43,005 nt of DNA, taken from positions 1-43,005 of the forward strand of contig CALAIL010000031.1 in the NCBI GenBank assembly GCA_937923255.1, in the 5' to 3' direction. The notes beneath the pieces are model-generated. The model was not told the DNA's origin. It was given only the letters and a program-made list of their open reading frames with translations, and ran no database searches. Below are positions 8,941 through 16,778 of the stretch, in pieces (the first letter of the stretch is position 1; each line of letters begins with the position of its first letter). A program made the translations under genes and the position numbers. The stretch comes from an uncultured Propionivibrio sp. Its GTDB lineage: Bacteria; Pseudomonadota; Gammaproteobacteria; Burkholderiales; Rhodocyclaceae.

Positions 8941-9043
8941 GGGCGAAGCAAAACAGCCGTTCAAGAATATTCAGCATGCTTTTATTTCAGTGGCGTGGTA
9001 AACGCAGACAGTGTGGTGCGGCTGTGCTGAAGTGTAATGCGCC

Positions 9044-9844
9044 ATGACCAAACTCAGGCAGACCCGGCAGATGATCGAAGCAGCCATGGCGGACGCACAA
9101 CGGCCGGCATTGGCGCTTTCCGGTGGTAAGGACTCGCTCCTGTTATTGGCGTTGTGCAAACCGTATCGTAAGCGTTTGCATGTTGTCTGGGCGCGGACAA
9201 GCGAAACGTTTCCGCACATGGTCGATTTTATGCGCGAAGCAACGCGCGGTTGGGACTTTCAGGAACTGGTCAGTGACCAGTCCGCTTATTTTGCGACGCA
9301 CGGTTTTCCGTCGGCGCTGATTCCAGTGCGGCACCGACCGCACGAGAAAAATCCGGGAATCCTCATTCAGTCCAACGGGTATTGCTGCAAGGCGCTCCAG
9401 TACAAACCCTTGGCGCGCTACCTCAAAGAGTACGGAGCCGATCTGGTCTTGCACGGGCAGACGGCCGAAGATTTGCTAAATCATAAAACCTCATTTCCAG
9501 CCATGCTGGGCCCCTTGTCGCGTAGGCGGATTGTGGCGCCTTTGCGTGACTGGACGGCTGAGGAGGTGCTGGCCTATTGCCAGCGCTGGCGTGTGCCATT
9601 GCCCGAGCAATATGCTACGGGCTTGGCCGATTCGCTGGAATGCTGGAACTGTACCGTGCGCATTGATCTGGCTCGTTTTCGCTGGATGCAGGCGCATTAC
9701 CCAGTACTGGCGGAAAAACTCGGCGCTTTGTTGGGATCGGTCTATGGTGCGGCGATTACCGATTACGAAACGCACATCGCCCCGGTGCTCGATGCTGCCA
9801 GAAATAAGGAAAAAGATCAGAAAACCAAGGCGGCTACGGCCTAG
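9044..9844 (+). CDS. PP-loop protein of the PAPS reductase family
   Basis: The product has 266 aa and is soluble. Residues 24-36 (LALSGGKDSLLLL) are the SGGxDS pyrophosphate-binding loop shared by adenylyl-transferring enzymes. A CCKALQYKP motif (about residue 114) and a C-terminal WNCTVRIDL motif (about 203) match the Cys-containing segments of PAPS-reductase-family proteins that act on substrates other than sulfate (DndC- or YbdN-like), so I do not call it CysH. The C-terminal CxxC-type arrangement of true APS reductases is absent. The stop codon overlaps that of queD on the other strand by four bases, so the two genes converge. Substrate is unknown. Confidence 0.72.
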   Translation: MTKLRQTRQMIEAAMADAQRPALALSGGKDSLLLLALCKPYRKRLHVVWARTSETFPHMVDFMREATRGWDFQELVSDQSAYFATHGFPSALIPVRHRPHEKNPGILIQSNGYCCKALQYKPLARYLKEYGADLVLHGQTAEDLLNHKTSFPAMLGPLSRRRIVAPLRDWTAEEVLAYCQRWRVPLPEQYATGLADSLECWNCTVRIDLARFRWMQAHYPVLAEKLGALLGSVYGAAITDYETHIAPVLDAARNKEKDQKTKAATA

Positions 9845-10311
9845 CGGCAGGTTTTAGCTGAATGCTGGTCTGTACGCACCGCATCTGCCCAGCAGTTGGG
9901 TGTTTCGTAGAGCCTGACGCGTTCTAGCCGCAGATGGTTGCCAAAGTTGTCGCAGAATATGTGGTCGAGAATGGCAAAAGCAGTTTCGGCCAGATTTTCT
10001 GCCGTTGGAATACATTCGAGAACGACGGTTTTGTGACCAGGCAGCGTTTTCAGAAATTCGACGACGGCCGTATCGCCTGCATAAACGAGAAAAGCATGAT
10101 CCCAGTGGTCGACCAGATGCCGTTTTGCCAGCGTCTTGATGTCGGCAAAATCCATCACCATACCGTTGGCTGCTTCGCCGTCATGGCGGATGATGTTGCC
10201 GGCCAGGGTGATTTCGAGAACGTAACGATGACCGTGAAGATGACGGCAATGGCTTTTATGATCGGGGATACGGTGGCCGGCGTCAAACTCCAGGCGGCGA
10301 GTGATGAACAT
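9841..10311 (-). CDS. queD: 6-carboxy-5,6,7,8-tetrahydropterin synthase (QueD)
   Basis: A 156-aa member of the pyruvoyl-tetrahydropterin synthase fold. It turns dihydroneopterin triphosphate into 6-carboxytetrahydropterin, the second step of queuosine and other 7-deazaguanine synthesis. The zinc ligands are visible as FDAGHRI (His14) and HLHGHRY, with the catalytic Cys in CRHLHGH. The MDFADIK motif, the catalytic His-Asp pair in LVDHWDHAFL, and PTAENLA with LYETPNCW at the C-terminal substrate pocket are all present. It is divergent from the radical SAM gene (170 bp apart) and convergent with the PP-loop gene. Neither queC nor a canonical queE is in the window. Confidence 0.92.
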   Translation of the reverse strand: MFITRRLEFDAGHRIPDHKSHCRHLHGHRYVLEITLAGNIIRHDGEAANGMVMDFADIKTLAKRHLVDHWDHAFLVYAGDTAVVEFLKTLPGHKTVVLECIPTAENLAETAFAILDHIFCDNFGNHLRLERVRLYETPNCWADAVRTDQHSAKTCR

Positions 10312-10481
10312 GGGAAAATCCGGAGGAAAAATCAGCGCGCTGATTATATCGGAATCGCCATGACTGTTTTTGAAAGCGCATGTGATCTGTAGGCGTGTAT
10401 GGCGGTGCGTGCAAGCATTCGACTATCCGACCATCGACTATCATTACATTTTTGATTACCCCGTAATATCTGTCACATACC

Positions 10482-11318
10482 ATGCTGACCGTCTCCGACC
10501 ATCGCCGCGACAGCGCCGGAATGACTTATGTATACCCTGTCGTTTCTCGCCGCGCGGGCGGTGTTTCCGTCGGCATCAACCTCAATACGAATAACGCCTG
10601 CAACTGGGCGTGCCTGTACTGCCAGGTACCGGAGCTGAAGCGGGGCGGGCCGCCGCCGATCAATCTCGACCGGCTGGAAATGGAGCTTCGCTGTTTTTTG
10701 CGGGAAGCCGTACATGGGGACTATCTGGTGCGCAACGCGCCGCCAGAAGCGCGCCGCCTGGTGGATGTGGCGTTTTCCGGGAATGGTGAGCCAACCAGTG
10801 CGGTCGAGTTTGCCGATGCCGTGTTGCGGCTGGAACGTGTATTACAGGATCTATCCCTGCTCGGCGTACTCAAGGTACGCTTGATTACCAACGGCAGTTT
10901 GATGCATCGTGAAAACGTGCAATTAGGTCTTGCCCGTATCGCCCGGCTGGGCGGTGAAGTTTGGTTCAAACTGGATCGGGCGACGGCTGCGGGCGTGCGC
11001 CGTATCAACGGCGTCGGCCGTTTTTCATCAGCACGGCTGTGCGCAACGGTACGTCAGTGTGCGCAACTTGTGCCCATCTGGATTCAGACGTGCTGGTTCG
11101 CGCTGGACGGCGAAGCGCCGTCGGCGCTGGAACAGGACGCCTATTTGGCGTGCATTGACCTGCTGCGGCCGCATATTCAGGGTGTTCTGCTTTATGGGCC
11201 GGCTCGCCCTTCCTTGCAGCCTGAATCGTTTCGCATCTCTGCGGTGCCTCCGGCGATCATGCAGGGTGTTGCAGACAGGATCGAAGCACTTGGCGTCAAG
11301 GTCATCATGACGCCCTGA
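10482..11318 (+). CDS. Radical SAM protein, COG0731-like
   Basis: The product has 278 aa. The N-terminal motif NNACNWACLYCQVPELKRG contains the CxxxCxxC ligands of the [4Fe-4S] cluster, and the following Tyr-Cys-Gln is typical of the group related to wyosine-synthesis enzymes (TYW1-like) but lacking a flavodoxin part. GNGEPTSAVEF is the SAM-binding 'GGEPT' type motif, and LITNGSLM follows. The C-terminal half has conserved-looking HIQGVLLYGPARPS. A second ATG at 10521 would remove 13 residues and is as plausible as the chosen start; neither has a clear ribosome site. The gene is divergent from queD, which raises but does not prove a link to 7-deazaguanine chemistry. Confidence 0.8.
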   Translation: MLTVSDHRRDSAGMTYVYPVVSRRAGGVSVGINLNTNNACNWACLYCQVPELKRGGPPPINLDRLEMELRCFLREAVHGDYLVRNAPPEARRLVDVAFSGNGEPTSAVEFADAVLRLERVLQDLSLLGVLKVRLITNGSLMHRENVQLGLARIARLGGEVWFKLDRATAAGVRRINGVGRFSSARLCATVRQCAQLVPIWIQTCWFALDGEAPSALEQDAYLACIDLLRPHIQGVLLYGPARPSLQPESFRISAVPPAIMQGVADRIEALGVKVIMTP

Positions 11319-11451
11319 ATGTGCGTGAACATGAAGTCGCGTAATAGTTAATGTAAAACGCAGGCATCGTAAAAAATCAGTTTTGGGCATCTGCCCCGTG
11401 ATGGAATTCGGGTAGAATCCCTTGCGTTTATTGATAGGGAATGGATCAGGA

Positions 11452-12675
11452 ATGGCATTAATCGTCCAGAAATTTGGCGGCACTTCGGTAGCAACGACCG
11501 AACGTATCAAGAATGTGGCAAAGCGCATTGCTCGCTGGAAGAAGCGGGGCCATGATGTCATCGTCGTCCCGTCGGCCATGTCCGGGGAGACGAATCGCCT
11601 GATTGCACTGGCTAAAGAAATCTCCGCCTCGCCCGATCCGCGTGAACTGGATGTGATTGCCTCAACCGGCGAGCAGGTGACGATCGGTCTGCTCTCCATG
11701 GCGTTGCAGGAACTGGGGCTGAAAGCCAAGAGTTATACCGGTCCGCAAGTCAAGGTATTGACGGATAGCGTATTTACCAAGGCGCGTATTCTGAAGATCG
11801 ACGACGCGTTAATCCGTAAGGATCTGGACGCGGGTTATGTCGTCGTTGTGGCTGGTTTCCAGGGAGCGGATGCCGAAGGCAATATCACGACGCTCGGCCG
11901 TGGCGGTTCCGATACTTCGGCGGTGGCGTTGGCAGCTGCACTGCATGCCGACGAATGCCAGATTTATACCGACGTGGATGGCGTCTATACAACCGATCCG
12001 CGTATCGTCCCGGAAGCGCGCAAACTCGATGCCATCACCTTCGAAGAAATGCTGGAAATGGCCAGTCTTGGCTCAAAAGTACTGCAAATCCGCGCTGTCG
12101 AGTTCGCTGGAAAATACAAGGTTAAGCTGCGTGTGCTTTCCAGCTTCGAGGACGAAGGTGAGGGGACCCTGATTACTGTTGAGGAAGAAAAAACAATGGA
12201 ACAACCGATTATTTCTGGCATTGCCTCCAACCGTGATGGCGCCAAACTGACCATTTTTGGCGTGCCCGACAAGCCCAGCGTCGCGTACCAGATTCTTGGA
12301 CCGATCGCCGACGCTAACATCGACGTTGACATGATCATCCAAAATGTCAGTCAAGAAGGGCTGACGGATTTCTCATTCACCGTCAATCGCAGCGACTACG
12401 CCAAAGCCAAGGCAATTCTCGAACAGAGCGCAGCCGGACTTGGTGCACGCGGCGTGACCGGCGACAACAAAACCTGCAAGGTTTCCATTATTGGCGTCGG
12501 CATGCATTCCCACCCGGGTATTGCCAGCCAGATGTTCAGTGCGCTAGGCGCGGAAGGCATCAACATCCAGATGATTTCAACCTCGGAAATCAAGATTTCT
12601 GTGGTCATTGAAGAAAAATATTTGGAATTGGCCGTCCGCATTCTGCACCGCACATTCGGCCTTGATAAAGAATGA
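11452..12675 (+). CDS. lysC: Aspartate kinase (LysC)
   Basis: The product has 407 aa and phosphorylates aspartate, the first step toward lysine, threonine, methionine and diaminopimelate. The N-terminal amino-acid kinase domain starts IVQKFGGTSVATTERI; GFQGADAEGNITTLGRGGSD and DVDGVYTTDPR are the nucleotide and aspartate sites. Two C-terminal ACT domains (from about 265) provide feedback inhibition. The frame is open from 11422, but the ATG at 11452 after GGATCAGG gives the standard N-terminus. An in-frame ATG at 12196, preceded by GAGGAAG, sits exactly at the kinase/ACT border, where alpha2-beta2 aspartate kinases start their separate beta subunit. The next gene is tRNA-Ser. Confidence 0.96.
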   Translation: MALIVQKFGGTSVATTERIKNVAKRIARWKKRGHDVIVVPSAMSGETNRLIALAKEISASPDPRELDVIASTGEQVTIGLLSMALQELGLKAKSYTGPQVKVLTDSVFTKARILKIDDALIRKDLDAGYVVVVAGFQGADAEGNITTLGRGGSDTSAVALAAALHADECQIYTDVDGVYTTDPRIVPEARKLDAITFEEMLEMASLGSKVLQIRAVEFAGKYKVKLRVLSSFEDEGEGTLITVEEEKTMEQPIISGIASNRDGAKLTIFGVPDKPSVAYQILGPIADANIDVDMIIQNVSQEGLTDFSFTVNRSDYAKAKAILEQSAAGLGARGVTGDNKTCKVSIIGVGMHSHPGIASQMFSALGAEGINIQMISTSEIKISVVIEEKYLELAVRILHRTFGLDKE

Positions 12676-12689
12676 ACAATTCCGTTGAA

Positions 12690-12718
12690 TTGACCGGGCG
12701 CTGCTAAACGGCTATCAT
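12690..12718 (+). promoter_or_regulatory. Sigma-70-type promoter of tRNA-Ser
   Basis: TTGACC (12690-12695), a 17-bp spacer, then TATCAT (12713-12718). The start would fall near 12725, five bases before the tRNA, so the tRNA is transcribed independently of lysC. Confidence 0.7.
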
Positions 12719-12729
12719 CGCGCCCTTCC

Positions 12730-12822
12730 GGAGACGTGGCCGAGAGGTCGAAGGCACTCCCCTGCTAAGGGAGCATGCGGGCAAAACCTGCATCGAGGGT
12801 TCGAATCCCTCCGTCTCCGCCA
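12730..12822 (+). tRNA. tRNA-Ser (anticodon GCU)
   Basis: A 93-nt class II tRNA with acceptor stem GGAGACG/CGTCTCC, anticodon stem-loop CTCCC CTGCTAA GGGAG (anticodon GCU, reading AGC/AGU), a long variable arm (ATGCGGGCAAAACCTGCAT), T-loop TTCGAAT and encoded CCA. All stems pair correctly. Confidence 0.97.
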
Positions 12823-12830
12823 AACCCAGT

Positions 12831-12855
12831 AAAGACGGCCTTTCCGGCCGTCTTT
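12831..12855 (+). terminator. Rho-independent terminator after tRNA-Ser
   Basis: AAAGACGGCC and GGCCGTCTTT form a perfect 10-bp stem with loop TTTCC, ending in TTT GATTTTCT. It starts 9 nt after the tRNA CCA end. Confidence 0.85.
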
Positions 12856-13330
12856 GATTTTCTGGGCTATTTTCTTGTTAGATTATTCCAAAAAATATAA
12901 GTAGAAACCGTTGTCTTAGATATTGTGTGAGATAACTAATAACTACGGAAATTATTCGTATACGGATCTATCTTTGGGATAGTTAAATAAAACGCCTCTT
13001 AATGGCGATTCCAAGGTTCGGCAGCTACTTATTTTCAGACACTACCTATTTCGATCCGTTTCTAGTACTTAAGAATGATGCGTATAAATTAATGATGTTC
13101 TACTCAGCCAATCCATTGATTTTAATTGTATCTGGCTGTTTAGATAGCGTAGCGGCGGCGAATAAAAAATAGCTCTAGTTTCTTTTGCCGCATTTGTCTT
13201 GTATTGGTTTGGATGTTGGAGCCTAGTTTTTTTGAGTTATTTTTTTATTTAAGCGGCCGCGCAGTGCCATCTAACATACTACTAAAACCATTAATCTAAT
13301 TTTGCGGAAATTTATGCCGCATCATATACG
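12856..13330. other. AT-rich gene-free stretch downstream of tRNA-Ser
   Basis: 475 bp with clearly lower GC than the surroundings, no ORF of note, and short AT-rich runs (TTTTTTGAGTTATTTTTTTA near 13230). It sits next to the 3' end of a tRNA, a common site for integrative elements. I find no second copy of the tRNA 3' end and no integrase, so it is at most an old scar. Confidence 0.4.
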
Positions 13331-13630
13331 TCAAAGATAGGGGAATCTTTGCCGCAATGTTCGCCAGGTTTCCCAGACGAAAAAACTGCGCCGTGCCAGC
13401 CGAAATACGCGGCGACCATTCAGAATAGTCAACGTGGCAACGGCAAGTCCAGCGAGCAGTGGGTAACGTTTGACGTAGCTGATACCCGTATTAATGTACG
13501 TGCGCGCAACATCAATACGGTTGAGGGCGGCTTGCACCGGTTGCGTTTCCGCGGACAGGAAGTAGCGCTGTGTTGTAATGCGTTCAAGTAGCATGCCCCG
13601 CTGCAGCTGGATGTCATTCAGCCGGCGCAT
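13331..13630 (-). CDS. YqjK-like small protein
   Basis: The product has 99 aa. It begins MRRLNDIQLQRGMLLERITT, a charged helix, and contains a hydrophobic segment near residues 57-72 (YPLLAGLAVATLTILNG), followed by a basic tail. This is the arrangement of the YqjK-like family. It overlaps the end of the yqjE-like gene by 17 bp and is the last gene of a three-gene set (yqjD-yqjE-yqjK order, as in enterobacteria, where the set is stress- and stationary-phase-linked). The role is unknown. Confidence 0.65.
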   Translation of the reverse strand: MRRLNDIQLQRGMLLERITTQRYFLSAETQPVQAALNRIDVARTYINTGISYVKRYPLLAGLAVATLTILNGRRVFRLARRSFFVWETWRTLRQRFPYL

Positions 13631-14024
13631 CGTGTTGCCCTATCGCAGCTTTCAATTGACGGAGATCCTCTTCCAATTCGGAGAGGCTGGCGTCAAACAT
13701 CCGCCTGGGACGTTGCACGGCCTGTTTCAACCCGAACGCTAGCCAGATACTGGCACCCAGAAATGCTGCGCAGGAAATTCCCAATATAAGTACCCGGCTT
13801 TCCCAGAATGCCACCGTCAGAAACAAGACCAGCATGAGGAGGCCGATGCTTAGGCAGAAAGCCAGCCCAAGGGCTAGCAGAAAGAGCTGGAATGCCCGTA
13901 ATTTTTCCTCTTCCAGCTCATTGCCCAACAATTCGAGGCGTGTTCTGCCGCTCGCCAGCAATGTGGCCGCCAGATTTTTCAGGGCGGAAAACAGGCTGCC
14001 CCGGTAGCCAGGCGTGGTACTCAT
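13614..14024 (-). CDS. YqjE / phage-holin-3-6-like membrane protein
   Basis: 136 aa from the ATG at 14024 (MSTTPGYRGSLFSALK). Two adjacent transmembrane helices at about residues 45-70 and 75-97 match the Phage_holin_3_6 (PF07332) pattern, preceded by the charged LELLGNELEEEKLRAFQL helix. The reading frame is open to a TTG at 14063 that overlaps the upstream stop in TTGA fashion, so a longer coupled form is possible, but the Met start has GGAA at 7 nt and is the usual N-terminus of the family. The family probably shapes or anchors the membrane rather than acting as a lysis holin. Confidence 0.75.
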   Translation of the reverse strand: MSTTPGYRGSLFSALKNLAATLLASGRTRLELLGNELEEEKLRAFQLFLLALGLAFCLSIGLLMLVLFLTVAFWESRVLILGISCAAFLGASIWLAFGLKQAVQRPRRMFDASLSELEEDLRQLKAAIGQHDAPAE

Positions 14025-14059
14025 GAAATTCCGCGCAAAAAATCCCAGAAACTTCAGAT

Positions 14060-14404
14060 TCAACGACGGCTAGCGAAAATCCCGATCAACAAGCCAATGC
14101 TGGCGGCAATGCCGACGGCCTGCCAAGGATTTTCCTTGACATAGACATCTGTGGCGTGCGCGGCGGCTCGCGTTCTGCCGATCAGTTCATTTTCAACATC
14201 AATGAGCCGCGTCTTGGCGTCTTCCAGCCGCTCGCTGATTTGCCCGCGCAGTTCGACAACTTTTTCACCCGCCAGGTCGGCGGTGGCGCGCAAGATTTCC
14301 TCGGCGTCGGTAATCACAATTTTCAGATCTTCGACGAGCTTCTGCTTGCTCAGGTTAATCGAAAATTCGGATTCACTCTGTTTGGACTTGGATTGTCTGG
14401 GCAT
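14060..14404 (-). CDS. DUF883 family protein (ElaB/YqjD)
   Basis: The product has 114 aa. A long helical region (residues 15-85, with KLVEDLKIVITDAEEILRAT and LEDAKTRLIDVENELIGRTR) is followed by VKENPWQAVGIAASIGLLIG, the hallmark DUF883 C-terminal segment that anchors it in the inner membrane. In E. coli, ElaB and YqjD bind ribosomes or protect the membrane in stationary phase. It is the first gene of the yqjD-E-K set on the minus strand. About 165 bp separate it from the xth stop and hold no other gene. Confidence 0.85.
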   Translation of the reverse strand: MPRQSKSKQSESEFSINLSKQKLVEDLKIVITDAEEILRATADLAGEKVVELRGQISERLEDAKTRLIDVENELIGRTRAAAHATDVYVKENPWQAVGIAASIGLLIGIFASRR

Positions 14405-14569
14405 GATGATTTCCTTGCGTTGAGTTAAGTAAAAGTCAATCGGAGTTGCTCTAGGCGCCGTACTATCTATCGCCAGGGCATGCTGGGATGCCTTTCATGA
14501 CACATAAATTCGTATACGGCATTCAGATGCAGGGTAACGAATTTGGCGTTTTGAATCAATTAAAATTCA

Positions 14570-15349
14570 TCATGCGTAATCATAGTCGATGCGTAACGGG
14601 GCATGATCGGAAAAGCGTTCGGCTTTATAAATTTCTGCGGAACGCGCCCTATTGGCTAGTTCGGGTGTTGCCAATTGATAGTCGAGCCGCCAACCGATAT
14701 TTTTAGCCCAGGCCTGACCGCGATTGCTCCACCAGGTGTAGCAGGCGTCTGTCGCATCCGGATGCAGACGACGGTAAACATCGACCCAGCCTGCTTCGTT
14801 GAGCGTTTTGCCGAACCAGGCACGCTCTTCCGGCAAGAATCCGGAATTTTTCTGGTTATTTTTCCAGTTTTTGAGATCGATTTCCTGGTGGGCGATATTC
14901 CAGTCACCACAAACGACGATATCACGCTTTTCACGTGCTAACTGGGACAAGATGGGATAGAAACCATCCATGAACCGAAATTTAGCCGCTTGTCGCTCAG
15001 GCGAACTCGATCCGGAAGGCAGATACAGTGAAATTACCGACAGCCGGCCGATATCCACGCGCAGGTAGCGGCCTTCAGCGTCGAACTCAGGGATGCCGAT
15101 ACCTTGTTGAACCGCATCCGGCGGGTGGCGACTCCAGATGCCGACGCCGCTGTAGCCTTTTTTCTCAGCCAGATGATAGTGTGCGTGCATGCCGGCAGGA
15201 GAAAGCATATCAGGCGCCAGATCGGCGGCCTGCGCCTTGATTTCCTGCAGGCAAACAACGTCGGCGTTCTGGCAGGCTTGCCAGGGAGCAAAGCCTTTGC
15301 GCCACGCCGAGCGAATTCCATTGAGATTTAGGGTAATGATGCGTAACAT
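14570..15349 (-). CDS. xth: Exodeoxyribonuclease III (AP endonuclease)
   Basis: The product has 259 aa, full length for the EEP-fold XthA/ExoA family that incises abasic sites and trims 3' ends in base-excision repair. The motifs are intact: LNLNGIRSAWRKG (Asn for metal), CLQEIKAQ (catalytic Glu), GDWNIAHQEIDLKN (Asp/Asn), KNIGWRLDYQLA, and FSDHAPLRIDY (catalytic Asp-His at the C-terminus). It is divergent from pyrE, with only 33 bp between start codons, so the two promoters must overlap the coding ends. Confidence 0.95.
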   Translation of the reverse strand: MLRIITLNLNGIRSAWRKGFAPWQACQNADVVCLQEIKAQAADLAPDMLSPAGMHAHYHLAEKKGYSGVGIWSRHPPDAVQQGIGIPEFDAEGRYLRVDIGRLSVISLYLPSGSSSPERQAAKFRFMDGFYPILSQLAREKRDIVVCGDWNIAHQEIDLKNWKNNQKNSGFLPEERAWFGKTLNEAGWVDVYRRLHPDATDACYTWWSNRGQAWAKNIGWRLDYQLATPELANRARSAEIYKAERFSDHAPLRIDYDYA

Positions 15350-15382
15350 ACAAGTCGTGACTCAGATAATGCTTGGTATTTC

Positions 15383-16021
15383 ATGGATTTTCGTCAGGAA
15401 TTCATCGAATTCGCCTTGAACCTGAATGTACTGCGTTTTGGCGAATTCAAGACTAAGGCCGGCCGCCTGTCACCGTACTTCTTCAATGCCGGGCTATTTA
15501 ATGACGGCGCGGCGCTCGACCGACTTTCGCAATTTTACGCCAAGGCGATCCTTGCCAGCGGCGCATCGATGGACATGCTGTTCGGGCCCGCCTATAAAGG
15601 GATTCCGCTGGTTGCCGTGAGCGCTTTGGCACTTGCGCGCGCTGGTCGTAATGTGCCTTTTGCCTTCAATCGCAAAGAGGTGAAGGATCATGGCGAAGGC
15701 GGCCATATCATTGGCGCGAAACTGGCAGGGCGCGTGTTGGTCATCGACGATGTGATTTCTGCCGGTACCTCTGTGCGCGAATCGGTCGAGATCATCCGTG
15801 CTGCCGGAGCCGAGCCGTGTGGTGTCGTGATTGCGCTCGATCGCATGGAACGGGGGACGGGCGCCCTCTCTGCCGTGCAGGAAGTCGAACAGGATTTTGG
15901 AATCCCAGTTGTCGCCGTGGCGACGCTCAATGACTTGATGGCTTTTCTGAGCCATCATCCGGAATTCAAGGCGCATGAAAATGCGGTTTTACAATATCGT
16001 CGTCAGTATGGTGTCAATTAG
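15383..16021 (+). CDS. pyrE: Orotate phosphoribosyltransferase
   Basis: The product has 212 aa. It joins orotate with PRPP to form OMP in UMP synthesis. FEFKTK-type substrate loop (RFGEFKTKAGRLSPYFFNAG), FGPAYKGIPL, the flexible catalytic loop FNRKEVKDHGEGG (Lys and His), and the PRPP motif VLVIDDVISAGTSV are all present. The start ATG gives the normal N-terminus. It ends 1 bp before the ATG of the next gene, which may be co-transcribed. Confidence 0.97.
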   Translation: MDFRQEFIEFALNLNVLRFGEFKTKAGRLSPYFFNAGLFNDGAALDRLSQFYAKAILASGASMDMLFGPAYKGIPLVAVSALALARAGRNVPFAFNRKEVKDHGEGGHIIGAKLAGRVLVIDDVISAGTSVRESVEIIRAAGAEPCGVVIALDRMERGTGALSAVQEVEQDFGIPVVAVATLNDLMAFLSHHPEFKAHENAVLQYRRQYGVN

Positions 16022-16022
16022 T

Positions 16023-16676
16023 ATGTCAAAAAAACTGTTTACGAATCTTGCCATTTTCTGCACTTTGTCTTTATTTGGCGGTGCGGTGTTCTCTGCTGGC
16101 AAAACGACCGGCCAGTCATCAGGCGCGGTGTATTGCTGTAATGATGCGGGTGGGCGGCAGGTTTGCGGCGACCTTTTGCCCCAGGCGTGCTTTGGCCGTG
16201 CCTACCGCGAGGTTGGCCGTAGCGGATCGACTATCCGCAAGGTTCCTGCGCCGCTGACCGCAGAACAGCGGGCGCAGCGAAAAATCGAGGAAGAAAAGCG
16301 CAAGATCGAGGAAGAAAAACGTAAAGAGCAGGATCTGAAGGATCGGGCATTGCTCAATACCTACGGTAGCGAAGCCGAGATCGATGCGATGCAGGCGCGT
16401 GCCGAGAAGGACATTTTGCAGTCGATCAAGAATGCTGAAGCCAAAATAGAAAGCGCCAAACAGGCACGTAAGAAATATGAAGAAGAAGCCGAGTTTTATA
16501 AAAAAAAGCCTATGCCACCTGAAGTGCAGAAAGGACTAAAGGAAGGTGACGTCGAAATCAATGCGCAAACGTCACTGATTGAGGCCAAGAAAAAAGAGCT
16601 GGAAACTGTTCGCGCCAAATATGGCGAGGAGAAAGCGCGTTTCGTTGAGCTGAGCAAGCGTCCGCGTTCTCGTTGA
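16023..16676 (+). CDS. Exported DUF4124-type coiled-coil protein
   Basis: 217 aa from the ATG at 16023. A Sec signal peptide (residues 1-25, LFTNLAIFCTLSLFGGAVFS) is followed by a Cys-rich short unit, VYCCNDAGGRQVCGD, typical of DUF4124, and from residue 78 by a long charged coiled coil with near-repeats of RKIEEEK. The protein is probably periplasmic. The function of the family is unknown. A frame open from 15975 runs through the pyrE end and is not used. Confidence 0.72.
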   Translation: MSKKLFTNLAIFCTLSLFGGAVFSAGKTTGQSSGAVYCCNDAGGRQVCGDLLPQACFGRAYREVGRSGSTIRKVPAPLTAEQRAQRKIEEEKRKIEEEKRKEQDLKDRALLNTYGSEAEIDAMQARAEKDILQSIKNAEAKIESAKQARKKYEEEAEFYKKKPMPPEVQKGLKEGDVEINAQTSLIEAKKKELETVRAKYGEEKARFVELSKRPRSR

Positions 16677-16715
16677 TCTTGTATTTTTCTGATCGGTCGC
16701 AATTGACCGTACGCT

Positions 16716-16767
16716 AAGGCAAGCCCTATGCACGAGGTGCGGCATGAATAGCGTAGCGCCTTGCCTT
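16716..16767. terminator. Inverted repeat between convergent genes
   Basis: AAGGCAAG (16716-16723) and CTTGCCTT (16760-16767) pair, with an inner partial match (ACGCTA/TAGCGT). The repeat lies between the convergent ends of the DUF4124 gene and gatB. There is no clear U-tract, so it is a weak bidirectional terminator at best. Confidence 0.35.
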
Positions 16768-16778
16768 TGTCCTCTTGG

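Noticed and set aside
10482..11318. Calling the radical SAM protein QueE
   Set aside because: The cluster motif is CNWACLYCQVPE-like, not the QueE type ending in CDT, and the length and second half differ.
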